NCBI GenBank assembly: GCA_946122785.1
Contig: CAMGYJ010000009.1
Coordinates: 31,097,633-31,161,632, forward strand
Direction: 5' to 3'
DNA length: 64,000 nucleotides
Origin: Linum tenue
Lineage: Eukaryota > Streptophyta > Magnoliopsida > Malpighiales > Linaceae
The notes beneath the pieces were generated by a model. The model was not told the DNA's origin. It searched no databases and saw nothing but the letters and a program-made list of their open reading frames with translations. This document shows positions 20,581-32,690 of the stretch, piece by piece; positions within the stretch are counted from its first letter, which is position 1; each line of letters opens with the position of its first letter. A program made the position numbers and the translations under genes.

Positions 20581-22640
20581 ACCAATACATTAAAAAATGT
20601 ACAACTACACTAAAAAGATTACTACTAGACAAGAGAACAATATCAGTACACCCATAATGTTAGCACCACAACACTGAAAAATACTACTTTAGATTATAAC
20701 GCAAAAAAAAAAAAAAAGATTTGAAAAACAAAGTCACAGATCTAAAAAAATTAGGGGAGGGGAAGAGGGGAAGTGGAATGCCATTACTTGAAAAAGACGG
20801 GTGAGGAAGAGCAGCGACGAACCCCGGGAGGTGATGGGAAAGGCCATTTGAGCATTTGTCATCAACGGTGACAGCGAGCTCCCTATCAAACTCCTTCGCG
20901 TCCCAACCGTCATCCACCATCCAGACAAAGTCTGCGAACTACAACATCATGCCATCGCCGAACTCCCCAATCACCTTCTTTAATTTGAGCCCTCCTCCGA
21001 CTTTGCCTCCCCTGTTGTCGAGGTGAATACATCCCTAGTTGCTACCCTAAAATCTTGTCGTCATCGTCGCTCTTGAAATCGCACAACTAATATTGTCAGA
21101 ACCAAACCAGTGTAGTAAGTGGTTCACACTTTATTGGTTTAACCGGTACTAAGCCGTTATAAACTCATTAACGAACTGTTGTCTAATAAATAAAATGATG
21201 TTCATAAAAAATAATAAATAAATAAAATTATTATAATTAGAAATCATTAATAGTATTATAATTATATATTGATTCTAATATATTTCTAACCATAAAATTA
21301 TATATGGCAAGGGTTATCATCTGATAGAAATATATATTATTTAAGTATAATACTTGTAATTTTTCAAAATTAAACACTGTGTGATGATTAATAGGAAGAT
21401 TGACCTGTGGCGGTTCGAACGTATTATTCAGTTCAATCGGTCGGTTGGCGGACAAATAGGAAGATTGACCTGTGGCGGCAAAATAGCTTGATCGGACCGA
21501 ATTGGAGGGGGGTAACGGTTCTGCGTGTCGGATTGCCCGGTCTGGCCCTGCTTTAACAACACTGGGCAAAACACTCGGAGCAGGTCTACCTTCTTATTCC
21601 ATCCCGACGAAGCATGGGAAGAGAGAGGGAAGGTGGCAACATCATAGGGGTTGGGGCTGAAAACTAGCACGAATTCTGGCCTGTTGGCCGGAAGAGGTTA
21701 ATACTCATAAGGTGAACAGAATTGCACATCCATAGTTTGATGACTTAGTGATGAAAGTTTATAAACGGAGTCTAAGTAAAAAATGAAGTTGTACTTGTGA
21801 AATTTTCAATGAAAACGTGTGGAATACATGAGCAATAGCAATCAATATATACCAAATATAAATAGTCATTCTGGAATTGAAGTACATAATTGCAAATGAA
21901 AGAAGTGCTCTTTAAACAGAAAGTTGAAGAAGTCATGAAGGATGAGATGTGAGTTGCTTCTTATGACACATGCATAATTAATCATGAACAAAAATGAAAA
22001 TGTTTGAACCTTGATGGAATTTTGGAGCTCTTAAAATGAGTTCCCCAATAGACAATCTTATTTGTTGATCAGTGGGCGAAATATAGATAAGAAATTATTT
22101 GATATTGATGAGATTGGGCACTCGTCATCTTGTTCAATCATAATCATTTGGACAACATTTTGCTTTGGACATGGTGTCCAAATAGCAGTTAGGTGTGAGA
22201 TATATGCAACAACTATGTAAAAGTTCCCTTGCACACATACACACATAACAATTAGGTGTTATAGATTATAACGTCCATCCAAGCTAGGTTGTTCACTCCA
22301 TTTTTTAAAAGCACGAGAAATGAGTTTTTTTAGAACGATAAAAAATTATATAAATTTTTAATAATTATAGATTTACTATGTGAATATAAATGTAATACTA
22401 CATTTCGAATATTTTCATTAAGATATGCTGTAAAATGACCCATCTAAAGAATAGGAAAAGTTGTTGCTAACATTTATAATCATGTCATTGTTAAATCCCA
22501 ACAACCTTCATTCAAATTGATGAGCCTATTTTAACCAAATCCATACTTTGGGCCTATATGGATGTGAATAAATGACCTCCAATGATGATACTAAATGAAT
22601 CCTTTAGGTGCATTGGACAAATAAGTATCATTATTCAAAG
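20581..22640. other. AT-rich intergenic stretch without recognisable genes
   Basis: The stretch holds a purine-rich block (20700-20790), a GC-richer patch (20800-21060), words of the AACCGGT type near 21115-21175 and 21410-21545 that suggest a decayed inverted-repeat element, and a short direct repeat: ATAGGAAGATTGACCTGTGG at 21391 and again at 21456. The minus-strand ORF at 20684-20920 is low complexity and not supported. Confidence 0.5.
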
Positions 22641-24188
22641 GAAGCAACCGACAAATGTCACAAAACAGCAAAGGAAAGAATCCCAAAATTGTCGTTTTGA
22701 TTGAAACAAAATGGGAGCAGTGCAATGAAGACACTATTAGGAATATTTGTAGTCATAGAGATTTTGGTTGGGCATCAAAGAATACTAATAATAGCTCAGG
22801 AGGAATTGTCATATACTGGGATCAGTTGCAGTATCAGGCCATCTCTACTAGTGCAGGCTCCCACTACCTAAATGTTAAGTTTCAAGATTCCTCTTCACAC
22901 AATGTTTGGAATTTAATTGTTGTGTATGGGGAAAATAAATCAAGGTTCTTAAGCGAGCTCCGCAACTTTTGTCAACAAGCTGAAGCCCCGGTATGCATCA
23001 TTGGTGATTTCAATCTCATTCGCAGTCATGATGTCTACAGGGGAGTAAGACGCAGTTTGAATCTTATGATGGAGTTCAATGAATTTATTGATAGTAATGC
23101 ACTTTTGAAGCTCCCGTTGGGAGGTAGCAGATTTACATGGAGTAGAGGCGGGACTAATGACAGTCTTTCACGCTTCGATCGCGTCCTCATATCGCCTAGC
23201 TTCGATTCCATGTTCTCTGATTGCTCTCTTTCTGTCCTCGAGCGAGTGGAATCAGAACATAACCCTTTACTTCTAAAGTGGGGTGGCACCGAAATGATCA
23301 AGAGACCATGAAGGTTTGAAAACATGTGGTTGGAGGATACAAAGTTCTTTGATGGTATGGCAACTTGGTGTACTTCCTCGTTGCAAGGACGGGGATCCAT
23401 TTTTCTGTAGGCTAGGAGGCTCCAAGACCTTAAAGGCAAGATCAAAATCTGGAACAGAGAAGTTTTCAGCGATATCAATGTAAGAATTAGCGAGCTTCTT
23501 GCCATGATAGCAGAAATTGACTTGCTGGAGGAGTCTCGGACCCTTAGTGATTCTGAGAGAGATGCAAGGGATTGCTTGAAGATCGAAGCTAGCAAAGCTC
23601 TATATATGCAGGAGATATCTTGGAGACAAAAATCAACAGAGTTATGGCTCAAACTTGGAGATTTGAATACACGCTTTTTCCACTAGGCAACAAACTATAG
23701 GAGAAAACTGAACTTAATTGAGAGCAATAAAATCAATGGGGTGTTAGTTGAAGGAAAAGAGGAGTTGGCTCAAGGTGTTTTTCACTATAACAAGGATCTT
23801 TTCCAAGAAACAGCTGACAACCGTCCATCCCCAAGAATCTAATTTGAAGCAAGGTTGCAGCAGCAAGACAACTATAATATCACTCGGCCCTTTTCGGAGC
23901 TAGAAATTTGGTCGAGCATTTTAGAAAGTGATGGGGGGGGGGGGGAAACACCGGGGACTGATGGTTTTTCATGGGAATTTTACAAGAAGTGTTGGACTTA
24001 GCTCAAATATGATATTGTGAATGCCTTTAATGAGGTCCATATTTCAGGTCGACTACCTACAAGCAACACTCATTCTTTCATCTGCCTTGTACTGAAGAAA
24101 GATGCTATTGAAGAGAAAAAATATTTGAGAACCATTAGCTTAATAGGTAGTATTAACAAGCTCTTTAGCAATGTGTTGGCTAGGAGAC
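22640..24188 (+). pseudogene. LINE I ORF2, endonuclease and start of reverse transcriptase
   Basis: An open frame from 22655 to 23311 carries the EEP endonuclease domain: VVLIETK, then IIGDFNLI (GDFN metal-site motif), SRFDRVLIS and SEHNPLLL (normally SDHxP). Upstream of IVVLIETK the usual N-terminus (SWNVRG-like) is missing. After a stop at 23311 the linker and the first RT motifs continue with several stops, including TDGFSWEFYKK near 23960. A 13-base G run at 23933-23945 sits inside coding sequence. The piece ends in SNVLARRL at the D insertion, and the frame resumes at 32691 with REVLTNLVSVNQQ. Confidence 0.85.
24184..24188. repeat. Target site duplication of element D, left copy (GAGAC)
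   Basis: GAGAC precedes the D 5' LTR and is repeated at 32686-32690. Removing D and one copy rejoins the LINE reading frame. Confidence 0.92.
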
Positions 24189-25477
24189 TGATTCGGGCCT
24201 AAATGTACACTATTTATCCCCGTTTCTCTTTGACGTTTGTGGCAGTTAAGCTCCAAAAAGGATGATTTTACGCTATATTTCTTTTTTTTTTTTTTAGAGT
24301 CTTACAGGTGAAACCAACCCCGAAGTCGAAAGTTGGAAGAAAATGAGAAAAGATCGGGCAAAGAGGAATTTTCAGCACTGTTCACGGTCAAAGCTTGGAG
24401 TTCACGGTCGCCAGGACCGTGAAGTAGAACCACAAACCGTGAAGCGCAAAGCGTCCAGATGGGTTTCAGAGGTTACTGACGCCAAGGAAGTTCACGGTCG
24501 CTAAGACCGTGAACTGGAGCCATGGACCATGAACCTCGGAAGTGAAGCGACGCATTTTGATCAAGTTCACGGACGCGGCCTGATGTTCACGACCGTGAAA
24601 TGGGGTCGTGAACTGGGCGCGATTTGAATATAAATGGAGCTCTAAAAGGAAGAATAAGGGGGAGCCCAAAGTGAGAGAAACCTTCTTCTTCTGGAAACCC
24701 TAGAGAGAGAAAGTCACGAACCAAGAGGGAGAAGAGGCTAGGGTTTGCTCCAAGTGAAGATTCTGGAAGTTCCTCTTCTTTGGAGGATCTCTACAAGCAC
24801 AAGGAGAGTTGTAGGCATCACAATGATGGTTTCTTTCTTCCTCTTTTGTGTTCTTCCTTTGTCTAGCATGAAGTAGTTTCCCTTTTTCACTTGGGTGTTG
24901 TAGAACCCTAACTAGGTTAATGAAGGGAAAACCTCTAACTTAGGCATTCCCTGCCTCCTAACTAGGTTAATGAAGGGCAAACCTCTAACTTGAATTAGAC
25001 ACCTAGGTTAATTGTGATTATGCCGTCCAAACCTTGGTTTGAGGGAGAAGATAAGTCAACCCTCAATTTCTTGGGCCAAGAGGGCTACAATTGTAGCCTA
25101 TAATATTTCCCTTGGCCTGGCAATTGAGAGGATGGTTTCAAACCATTGTGGAACCTCCTACGGGTCGCAATTGCCTTTTCACACACCTGTTCATTCGATC
25201 CCACATTTCATGGTAGTTAGTAGGGGGAAGCAACACCTGAGTGAAGCATCTCACCAAGAGTTTTCCACCCTTTTACTTTTCAAGTCTTGCTTTTAAATAG
25301 TAGATTGTAGAGATTTCAACAAACAACATTCTGCTAGATAATGTTTCAAACAATCGAAGTAGGGGTACATGGGCCAGCCCGGGTTGATGTTTAAACATAC
25401 TTTCCCTATATTGCACCCATCTAAGGTTTATACTTGGGCCTTAGGTGGGATTTTATTGTGATAGAAGGAGCGAGTCA
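24189..25477 (+). repeat. 5' LTR of element D
   Basis: 1289 bp. Repeated TTCACGG and CCGTGAA half-sites lie at about 24370-24615, followed by a TATAAAT box at 24629-24635 and an AGAGAGAGAAAG leader. Compared with the 3' LTR it lacks about 150-190 bp near 24905-24945. Confidence 0.9.
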
Positions 25478-25483
25478 AGTTTT

Positions 25484-25501
25484 TGGCGTCGTTGCCAGGG
25501 A
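25484..25501 (+). other. Primer binding site of element D (Asp-tRNA type)
   Basis: TGGCGTCGTTGCCAGGGA, a two-mismatch version of the Asp-tRNA complement seen in A. Confidence 0.8.
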
Positions 25502-25626
25502 ACTTCGGTCCGTTATCTTGAAAAGATTGTTTGGTTTTAATCTTATCTTTTATTTTCAATTTTGCTAAGTGTGAAGTGTTGCTTTTGCTAGACGTGTTGG
25601 TTCTTTAAGTGTGTGCAGGGAGGTGT

Positions 25627-28311
25627 ATGACCCGTAGCAATCCGGCGCCTTTAACACCACTAGACGAGAACATCAACCGAACTCTCCAACTTTTATCTCA
25701 AGAGAGGGAGTTAGCGAAAGCAAGGAGGAGAATTGAAGAAAGGGGACAACAAGTTGGTCCTGGATTTGAAGGAATTGAAGGAGAAGTTGAAGTTGAGATG
25801 GTTAAGAATCAACATCGAGGTGCTAATCCGCTTCAAAACCAAAATGAAGAAGCGGGAGCGAAGGAAGAGCCAAGGACTATGGGATATTACATGGCTCCAC
25901 GGGCGGCGGATATCCAATCTCCCATCTAACATCCACTCGTGGCCGCCAAAAAATTTGAAATCAAGCCCACTCTCATGACGATGATTCAAAACAACTCCTT
26001 GTTCCACAGACTTGCCAATGAATCACCACGAGAGCATATCCAAAGGTTTCTTGAGCTAGCGGGAAGCTTGAAGATAAATGGCGTCCCCGAGGAGGCATTG
26101 CAACTGAGGCTATTCCCCTATTCTTTGGCGGGGAAGGCGCTCTGATGGCTCAACAACCGTCCGGCTCGATCCCTCACCTCTTGGGACGATTTTCTCAACA
26201 AGTTCATGACGCGATATTGTCTTCCTTCCAAGATGGCCGAGTGGAGGAAGAAGATCACTCACTTTGAGAAAGAGGAAGATGAGACGTTGAGGGATGCATG
26301 GGAAAGCTTCTCCGAATACTTCCTTCAATGCCCTCACCATGAATTCGAGGAGCAATTTTGGATAGACTTTCTATGGCAGTCTCATTCAAGATGATAAAAT
26401 TCTCATTGATGAATATGACCCCAAGTCAAGTGACCGAGTTGCTCGAAGATATGGCTCTCAAAGGATACGATTGGGGCTTGACAAGAAGTGGTAAGAGAAA
26501 CACTGAAAGAGGAGTGCGAAGTGTGGGAGCAAGTGCTCCACTTGAAGCAAAGCTTGAAAAGTTGATCGAGGTGATCCATTCGGACAAGAAGCAAGGAAAG
26601 AGGGTGGTGATGTCTTGTGATTGGTGTTCAAGCACTAATCATGAAATTGTGGATTTCCAAGCGATGAAGGAGATAAGTACCCCCGAAGAGCAAGTGAGTT
26701 TCATTGCCAATGCTAAAGGGAACAACCCTTATGGCAACACCTACAACCCTGGGTGGCGCAATCATGCAAACTTCGCTTGGTCTTCCCCTTCCAATCCAAG
26801 ACCTCCTAGTTTCCAAGGTCCAACGAAAAACTATCAACATCGGCCAACTTTCATCCAACAAAGGCCTCATTTCCAAAAATCGAACTTCCTACAACCATAC
26901 CAAGCACAAGGTGGTCAAGGGTTCCAACAACAACAACAAGTTGACAAGTTTTCTAAACTTGAAGATCTAGTCACCACCTTTGTGAGTACAAGCTCTCAGA
27001 AGTTCGAAAAGATTGAGAAATTTATGGATGTGGCAACCTCCAAGTTTACCTGAGTTGAGGCGGGACTCCGAAGTCATCAAGCAAGTCTCCAGAATTTGGA
27101 AGTGAAAATCGGCAATCTTGCCGGGATCCTCACCGAGAGACCAAATGAAGCCCTGCCCTCTTAAACCCTTACCAACCCCAAGGATCATGCCGGGGTGAAT
27201 GCAATTCAATTGAGGAGTGGGAAGGTGACTCCGGAGGTCGTTGCCAAAGAAGTGAATGAGAAGGAATACCCTCTACCCGAGGGTGGAGAAGAAGAAACCT
27301 CGAGAGAAAAGAGAGGTGGGGCGAGGAAGGCATCGCCAACGCCACCTCCTGTGGCTGAGTACACGCCACCCCTACCTTTTCCCACGAAGATGCACAAGGA
27401 AAGATTGGAAGCGGAATATGGAGGTTTCATGGAGATGCTCTCAAAGCTCCACCTCAACATTCCCTTCCTTGAAGCAATGGCCCACATGCCAAGGTATTCA
27501 AAATACCTCAAGGGGCTTCTCTCCAAGAAGCCGAAGTTTGAAGACCTCGCAATGTCACCCTAGGCGAGGAGTGCTCAACCTCCATCCTCAACAGATTTCC
27601 CAAGAAGCAACCCGATCCACGTAGTTTCACCATACCTCTTTGCATTGGTACTCATCACATAGAAATTTTTTTGGCGGACTTAGGGGCAAGCATAAATGTG
27701 ATGCCATTTAAGATTTTTAATAGGCTAGACATAGGTGAACTAAAGACTACGAGGCTTAGTGTCACATTGGCCGATCGCTCTATCATTAGTCATAGGGGTA
27801 TTGTGGAGGACGTGCTAGTACGAGTGGAGAAATTATGTTATTCAATGGATTTTGTGATCCTGGATATAAGTGAGGACTCTGAGATGCCACTCATACTAGG
27901 ACACCCTTTCCTTGCCACCTCTAAGGCATTAATTGATGTAAATGAGGCAACTTTGATTCTGAGGGATGGTGAGGAGATAATTACTAGCCTAGAAGTGAGG
28001 ATGTGAAGAAAGTGGAACCGGATGATATGAATGCAAGTGGAGGAGAACCTTTCAAGCTAAATCCCACTATTACTGTTGTTCCTTGTGGTGATGTGAAGCA
28101 GGAAAGTAAAGAGGGCATCCAGCCCAAAGAAGGAAGGAAAAGAGCTTGGAGGGAAAGGATGAATCACGCTAATGCCCGGAGGAAGGAAAAGGGCAAAGCA
28201 AAAGTTATCGGCCAAGAAGGCCATCCCATAGAGTTTAAGTTGGGAGGCGACATGCCTCGCCCCGAGATCGTGGCGGATCCACTCTCGATGGCATCACGTT
28301 CAAAGGCATGA
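25627..28311 (+). pseudogene. gag-pro: Gag-protease pseudogene of element D
   Basis: ATG 25627 follows a GTGTGCAG acceptor-like site. Coding blocks include the N-terminus (25627-25929), the Gag core (25939-26400, with EHIQRFLELAGSLKINGVPEEALQLR), the nucleocapsid region (26358-27053) and the protease (27640-28006, MADLGASINVMPF and LILGHPFLATSKALIDV). The zinc knuckle reads CDWCSSTNHEIVDF: the last Cys is replaced by Phe. Stops near 25928, 26144, 26394 and 27053 and frame changes near 26360, 27560 and 28000 break it. A Lys/Arg-rich tail (28003-28311) ends the ORF; unlike element A it shows no integrase-like end. Residue similarity to A's protein is clear over the core and protease. Confidence 0.85.
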
Positions 28312-28352
28312 TAAATCTGCAACTTCAAGCTAATGACGTTAACTTAGCGCTT

Positions 28353-28370
28353 GTTGGTAGGTAACCCAAC
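28353..28370 (+). other. Conserved post-ORF hairpin, element D
   Basis: GTTGGT-AGGTAA-CCCAAC retains five of six stem pairs, 42 bp after the ORF stop, at the same place as in A and B. Confidence 0.6.
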
Positions 28371-28547
28371 GTAGGTTTGTTTTCTTTTCCTTATTTTCGT
28401 TTTTGTGTCGAGTGAAGAGTTCAAATGGTCGAGTGGTATCGCCGTGCCTGGTTTTTGTGATTGTGTGTTTTGATTTGTGTCATAAATGATAGTAGGCACG
28501 GTGGAGTAGATCGAGTTAAAATTTTTAGGAAATGCCCTGTTTTCACT

Positions 28548-28741
28548 GCAGTTCACGGTTTGCGCTTGCAGTTCACAGTCTTAATCGACCGTGAACTGTC
28601 AAACGCGTCAGTGAACAAGGGTGTTTCCACGTGTGTCAAACCCACCGGTTCGCCCCAGTTCACGGACGGATTGCTAAGTTCACGGTCTTAACGATAGTGA
28701 ACTGGCAAACGCGTCCGTGAACCTCGGGTCTGCCTATAAAA
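28548..28741 (+). promoter_or_regulatory. Internal palindrome-type cluster and TATA box upstream of ORF2, element D
   Basis: Five or more GTTCACGG or CCGTGAAC half-sites, the same words as in D's own LTRs, precede a TATAAAA box at 28735-28741. The layout equals that of element A at 8386-8722, but the motif is D's own. Confidence 0.5.
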
Positions 28742-29049
28742 GGGGCGTGAACGCTTTCTCTTCATTTCACGACCCAAAACTCGTAGGAAAACCGCGATTT
28801 TCCGATAAATTTGCCATTTTCGTCAACTTCCGGAGATCCAAATAAAAAAACCAATCAAAAACCCATTCTCCCCTCGTCAAGGGCGGCATTCACTGAGATT
28901 TTGGGGAGATTTGGAGTCGATTTTTTCCGGTGAAGTCGCCGACGCTGCGAGCTTCCATTGAGCTTCCGACGAAGCTTCGACGACCCTCCTCCAACTAGCT
29001 TTTAGCCTCCCTCTTCTCACTTCCCCTACCATCCTACTTGAGTCTCCAG

Positions 29050-29522
29050 GTTTGTTTTCAACTCTACCTTGGTTAATTTGGGAGAATCAAATTAGGTAGT
29101 GAAGTGAGGAAAATTTAGTGAATTGATTGTTGAACTTAGAAATAGGGCGAGGGATTAGGTGAATTATAATGAATGAATGATTGAATGATGTTTGCATGAG
29201 CTTATTTGAGCCTTGATGGGCATGATTTAATTCGAATTGCTTTTATTTGTGGAATTTGCCCACAAGTGCTAATTTGTGAATGAATGTGCAATTTTTATGC
29301 TTGAGTGGTGGATGGTAGCCACCGTGGCATGGTTTGGGTTAGATTTTTGTGTGGATAATCCGTGAAACACCTAGGACTATGCCTCGGTGTGCTTGAGCTT
29401 AATTGTTTCAAATGGCAAGGAACTGTAGTGGAAATATAAGTGTGGGGGGAATTCTTTTTCCTCCCAATGAGTTGAGATTGACAATTATTTCCACGTATGG
29501 TGCATGTTTGAATTTTTTGCAG
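29050..29522 (+). other. Predicted intron in the ORF2 leader, element D
   Basis: The donor GAGTCTCCAG/GTTTGT and the acceptor ATTTTTTGCAG/G bracket 473 bp; the ATG follows at 29524. An internal TAAGTGTGGGGGGA tract lies inside it at 29437-29450. Confidence 0.5.
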
Positions 29523-29523
29523 G

Positions 29524-29830
29524 ATGCTTGACACGGATCATGAGTACATCCGCTACTTGATGAACCATGAACGGTTTGGGGCCAAGTTTGCTTATCAGAG
29601 GGACTGTCCGGTTGGACCGCATTGAAGGCTAGACTTGGACATGTTTAACATGTTCAGGTGTCGAGCTGCGATGTCGGGGGTTGCTTGTCACCCCCAGTGG
29701 CACTAGTTACTGACGGTCGGTGAGCTCATCTATCGAGAGCTCTGCGTGGATTTCTACTCCACCTTCTCCAACATCATCCCGACGAGCAAGAAGAGTCGAC
29801 CCCACGTGGAGTTCATGCTCAGAGGTCAGA
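29524..29830 (+). pseudogene. ORF2 remnant of element D (ATHILA-type)
   Basis: ATG 29524 opens a frame that soon meets a stop. Downstream pieces such as LTVGELIYRELCVDFYSTFSN are recognisable counterparts of the ATHILA-type ORF2 in element A (compare FYTTF). Only about 100 codons remain before the purine tract and 3' LTR, so most of ORF2 and the 3' non-coding region are deleted. Confidence 0.65.
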
Positions 29831-29840
29831 CGTGGGGGAG

Positions 29841-30425
29841 TGATTCGTGCCTAAATGTAAACTTTTTATCCCCGTTTCTCTTTGATATTTGTGGCAATTG
29901 AGCTCCAAAAAGGGTGGTTTTATGCTAAGTTTCTTGTGTTTCAATGTGTTTTAGAGTCTAACAGGTGAAACCAACCCCGGACAAAGAGGAATTTTCAGCG
30001 CTGTTCACGGTCAAAGCTTGGAGTTCACGATCGCCAGGACCGTGAAGTGGAACCACAAACCATGAACCGCGAAGTGTCCAGAGGGGTTTTAGAGATTACT
30101 AACACCAAGACAGTTCATGGTCGCTAAGACCGTGAACTGGAGCCATGGAACGTGAACCCCAGAAGTGAAGAGACGCGTTTTGATCAAGTTCACGGACGCG
30201 GCCTGATGTTCACGTCCGTGAACTGGGAGCGATTTGAGTATAAATGGAGAGATGGAAAGAAGAAGGGGGGAGCCCAAAATGAGAGAAACCTTCTTCTTGA
30301 AACCCTAGAGAGAGAAAGTCACAAACCAAGAGGGAGAAGAGGCTAGGGTTTGCTCCAAGTGAAGATTTTGGAAGTTCCTCTTCTTTGGATGATCTCTACA
30401 AGCACAAGGAAAGTTGGAGGCATCA
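29841..30425 (+). repeat. 3' LTR of element D, left part
   Basis: It starts TGATTCGTGCC directly after the purine tract GTGGGGGAG (29832-29840). TTCACGG motifs and a TATAAAT box (near 30239) follow. It is interrupted at 30426 by solo LTR E. Confidence 0.88.
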
Positions 30426-31869
30426 TGATTACTCGATATTTGCACATGTTTTCCACTGTGTTTCTTGATCGTTTGAGCTTTAATTATCACATCTTTGGCC
30501 TATTTTATGCTAGGTTGTGTTCCTTTGTCATATTTCAGGTCCTAGCACATAAAGTGAAGCATAGGCGCAAGTTTCAAGTCAATCAGAGATCAATTGGCGA
30601 TTCGGGAGCAGAAACTCGGGCATGACCTGAAGAAGAATGGATTTCTACCTCACTTTATGGACAAAGAATCATGCAAGCTTGTCATGAAAAGAAAGAGGAC
30701 GAGACTACGAGCGTCTGAGATCAAACGGCGACTGATTCGGAGTCCGGACGAGGGAGAAACGAAGCATTGAATATAGGGGAACATGTTCGGCAGTAAAAAC
30801 ACGGGCGCGCCTAAATCAAAACACGGCCGTGCCCATATTTAGGCACGACCGTGTTTTGGCCAACGCGCCCGGGCGTGTTTTTAACACGGGGGCAAAACAC
30901 GGGCGGGCAAAACCAAAGCACGGCGGTGCCCGCGACCGTGTTTTGCCCAGAATCGGGTTTTTTAACCCAAATTCGAGCCAAAGGAGAGGGAGAGCTGGGT
31001 TTTGGATCCCAAACACCGAAGGGACGAACCAAAGAGAGAGGGGGCGATTTGAGGGCATTCTTGCAGTGCAATTGGAGGATTTCTTCGCCTTAGAAGCTCG
31101 AGGAATAAGCCCGGACTTGAAGACTGATCATCTGAAGATTCTTACTGCAGTCTCTCTCTTCTCTATGGAGTAACTTCCCTTCACTTAGGTTTTGAGGAAC
31201 CCTAGCTATGTTTGTTTGATTGGATGATTGTATGAGTACTCTGACTTGATAATCTTGAGTTCATATTCAATCTATGCATGTTTTCATGATTCAATTCTGC
31301 TTTAGTCGAGATTATTGATTCTGCTTTGATCCTATGAGAGTGAATACCTGATTAGGTCAATAGAGCACCATAGATTGATAGTATTGGATCGACTGCTTTA
31401 GTCGAGGGTTGATTCACTGCTTTGTATCAATTGAGAACCTCTTTCGATAGAGGGAGTCTAGTTCAGAACGCCTTGATCGGTTGTTCTAGAGAAGGATACG
31501 TCCCTCTAGGCAATTAACTCAAGAGGGCCTTGTTCCTTTAGTCGAGACTCAAGGTCTAGTTAAGGATTCTCCGCATTGTGAATGAAAGTGAAACAGGTTA
31601 GAGATGATCAATCATTAATCTGGCTAGTGGCTAGGGGGAATCATACCTAAGTGAGTTCCCGACCTGTAATTAAATTAACCTTAACTGTAGTTTGCTAGAG
31701 TAGTTTTAGTTCTTCTATCTTAATCTGGTTTGCTAGATAATGAACTGAAGCTGAGTAATAGTAACTCTAGAGACCCGTGGATTCGATATTTATTACTTGA
31801 GCCACTATACTGCAGTCCCTTTCATTGGTTACACTTGGCCATTGTTAGGAGTTGTGTCATAGCGAGTCA
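30426..31869 (+). mobile_element. Solo LTR E, related to element B LTRs
   Basis: A 1444-bp LTR from TGATTACTCGATATTTGC to GCGAGTCA, flanked by CATCA at 30421-30425 and 31870-31874. It matches B-type LTRs at both ends. The middle (30770-30960) carries a different set of ACACGG/CCGTGTT motifs, and the downstream half is more diverged. No internal region is present, so it arose by LTR-LTR recombination. Confidence 0.9.
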
Positions 31870-31874
31870 CATCA

Positions 31875-32685
31875 CAGTGATGGTTTCTTTCTTCCTCTTT
31901 TGTGTTCTTCCTTTGTCTAACATGGAGTAGTTTCCCTTTTCACTTGGGTGTTGTATAATCCTAATAACTATCATGTAATTGATTGTGTGGATTGAATGAT
32001 TGTGAGATGGTGGTGTTTAATTTAAGAATTGAGGTATTTTTCATGGTGGTTGTGCATATTGTTTGCTTGACAATCTATTGTTCTATTCTAACATAGCTTA
32101 GAGAGTGCCCCCTTATCTTAAGAGGCTCTAATTGTGCTTGCTTTTCTTAGGCATTCCATGCCTCCTAACTAGGTTAATGAAGGGCAAACCTCTAACTTGA
32201 ATTAGACACCTAGGTTAATTGTGATTCTGCTGTCCAAACCTTGGTTTGAGGGAGAAGGTAAGTCAACCCTCAATTTCTTGGGCCAAGAGGGTTACAATTG
32301 TGGCCTATAATGTTTCCCTTGGCCCAGCAATTGAGAGGATGGTTTCTAAACATTGTTGCACCTCCTACGGGTGGCAATTGCCTTGTCACACACCGGTTCA
32401 TTCGATCCCACGGTTCATGGTAGTTAGTTAGGGGGAAGCAACACCAGAGTGATGCTTCTCACCAAGAGTTTTCCACCCTTTTAATTTTCAAGTCTTGCTT
32501 TTAAATAGTAGATTGTATAGATTTCAACAAACAACATTCCGCTAGATAATGTTTCAAACAATCGAAGTAGGGGTACATGAGCCGGGCCGGGTTGATATTT
32601 AAACATACTTGCCCTATATTGCACCCATCTAAGGTTTATACTTGGGCCTTAGCTGGGATTTTATTGTGATAGTCGGAGCAAGTCA
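31875..32685 (+). repeat. 3' LTR of element D, right part
   Basis: This continues the D LTR after solo LTR E and ends AGCAAGTCA. It contains about 150-190 bp missing from the 5' LTR (around 31960-32150). GAGAC follows. Confidence 0.88.
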
Positions 32686-32690
32686 GAGAC

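Larger units (their letters stand above)
24189..32685 (+). mobile_element. Element D: degenerate non-autonomous Athila-like LTR retrotransposon with nested solo LTR E
   Basis: D has LTRs starting TGATTCG and ending AGTCA, an Asp-tRNA type primer site, broken gag and protease, a conserved post-ORF hairpin, an internal TATA/intron module and a short ORF2 remnant. There is no reverse transcriptase or integrase. The gross plan is that of element A, but sequence and LTR motif differ (TTCACGGTC/GACCGTGAA instead of GCACGGCCGTGC). The many stops and the LTR differences show D is older than A. Confidence 0.9.
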
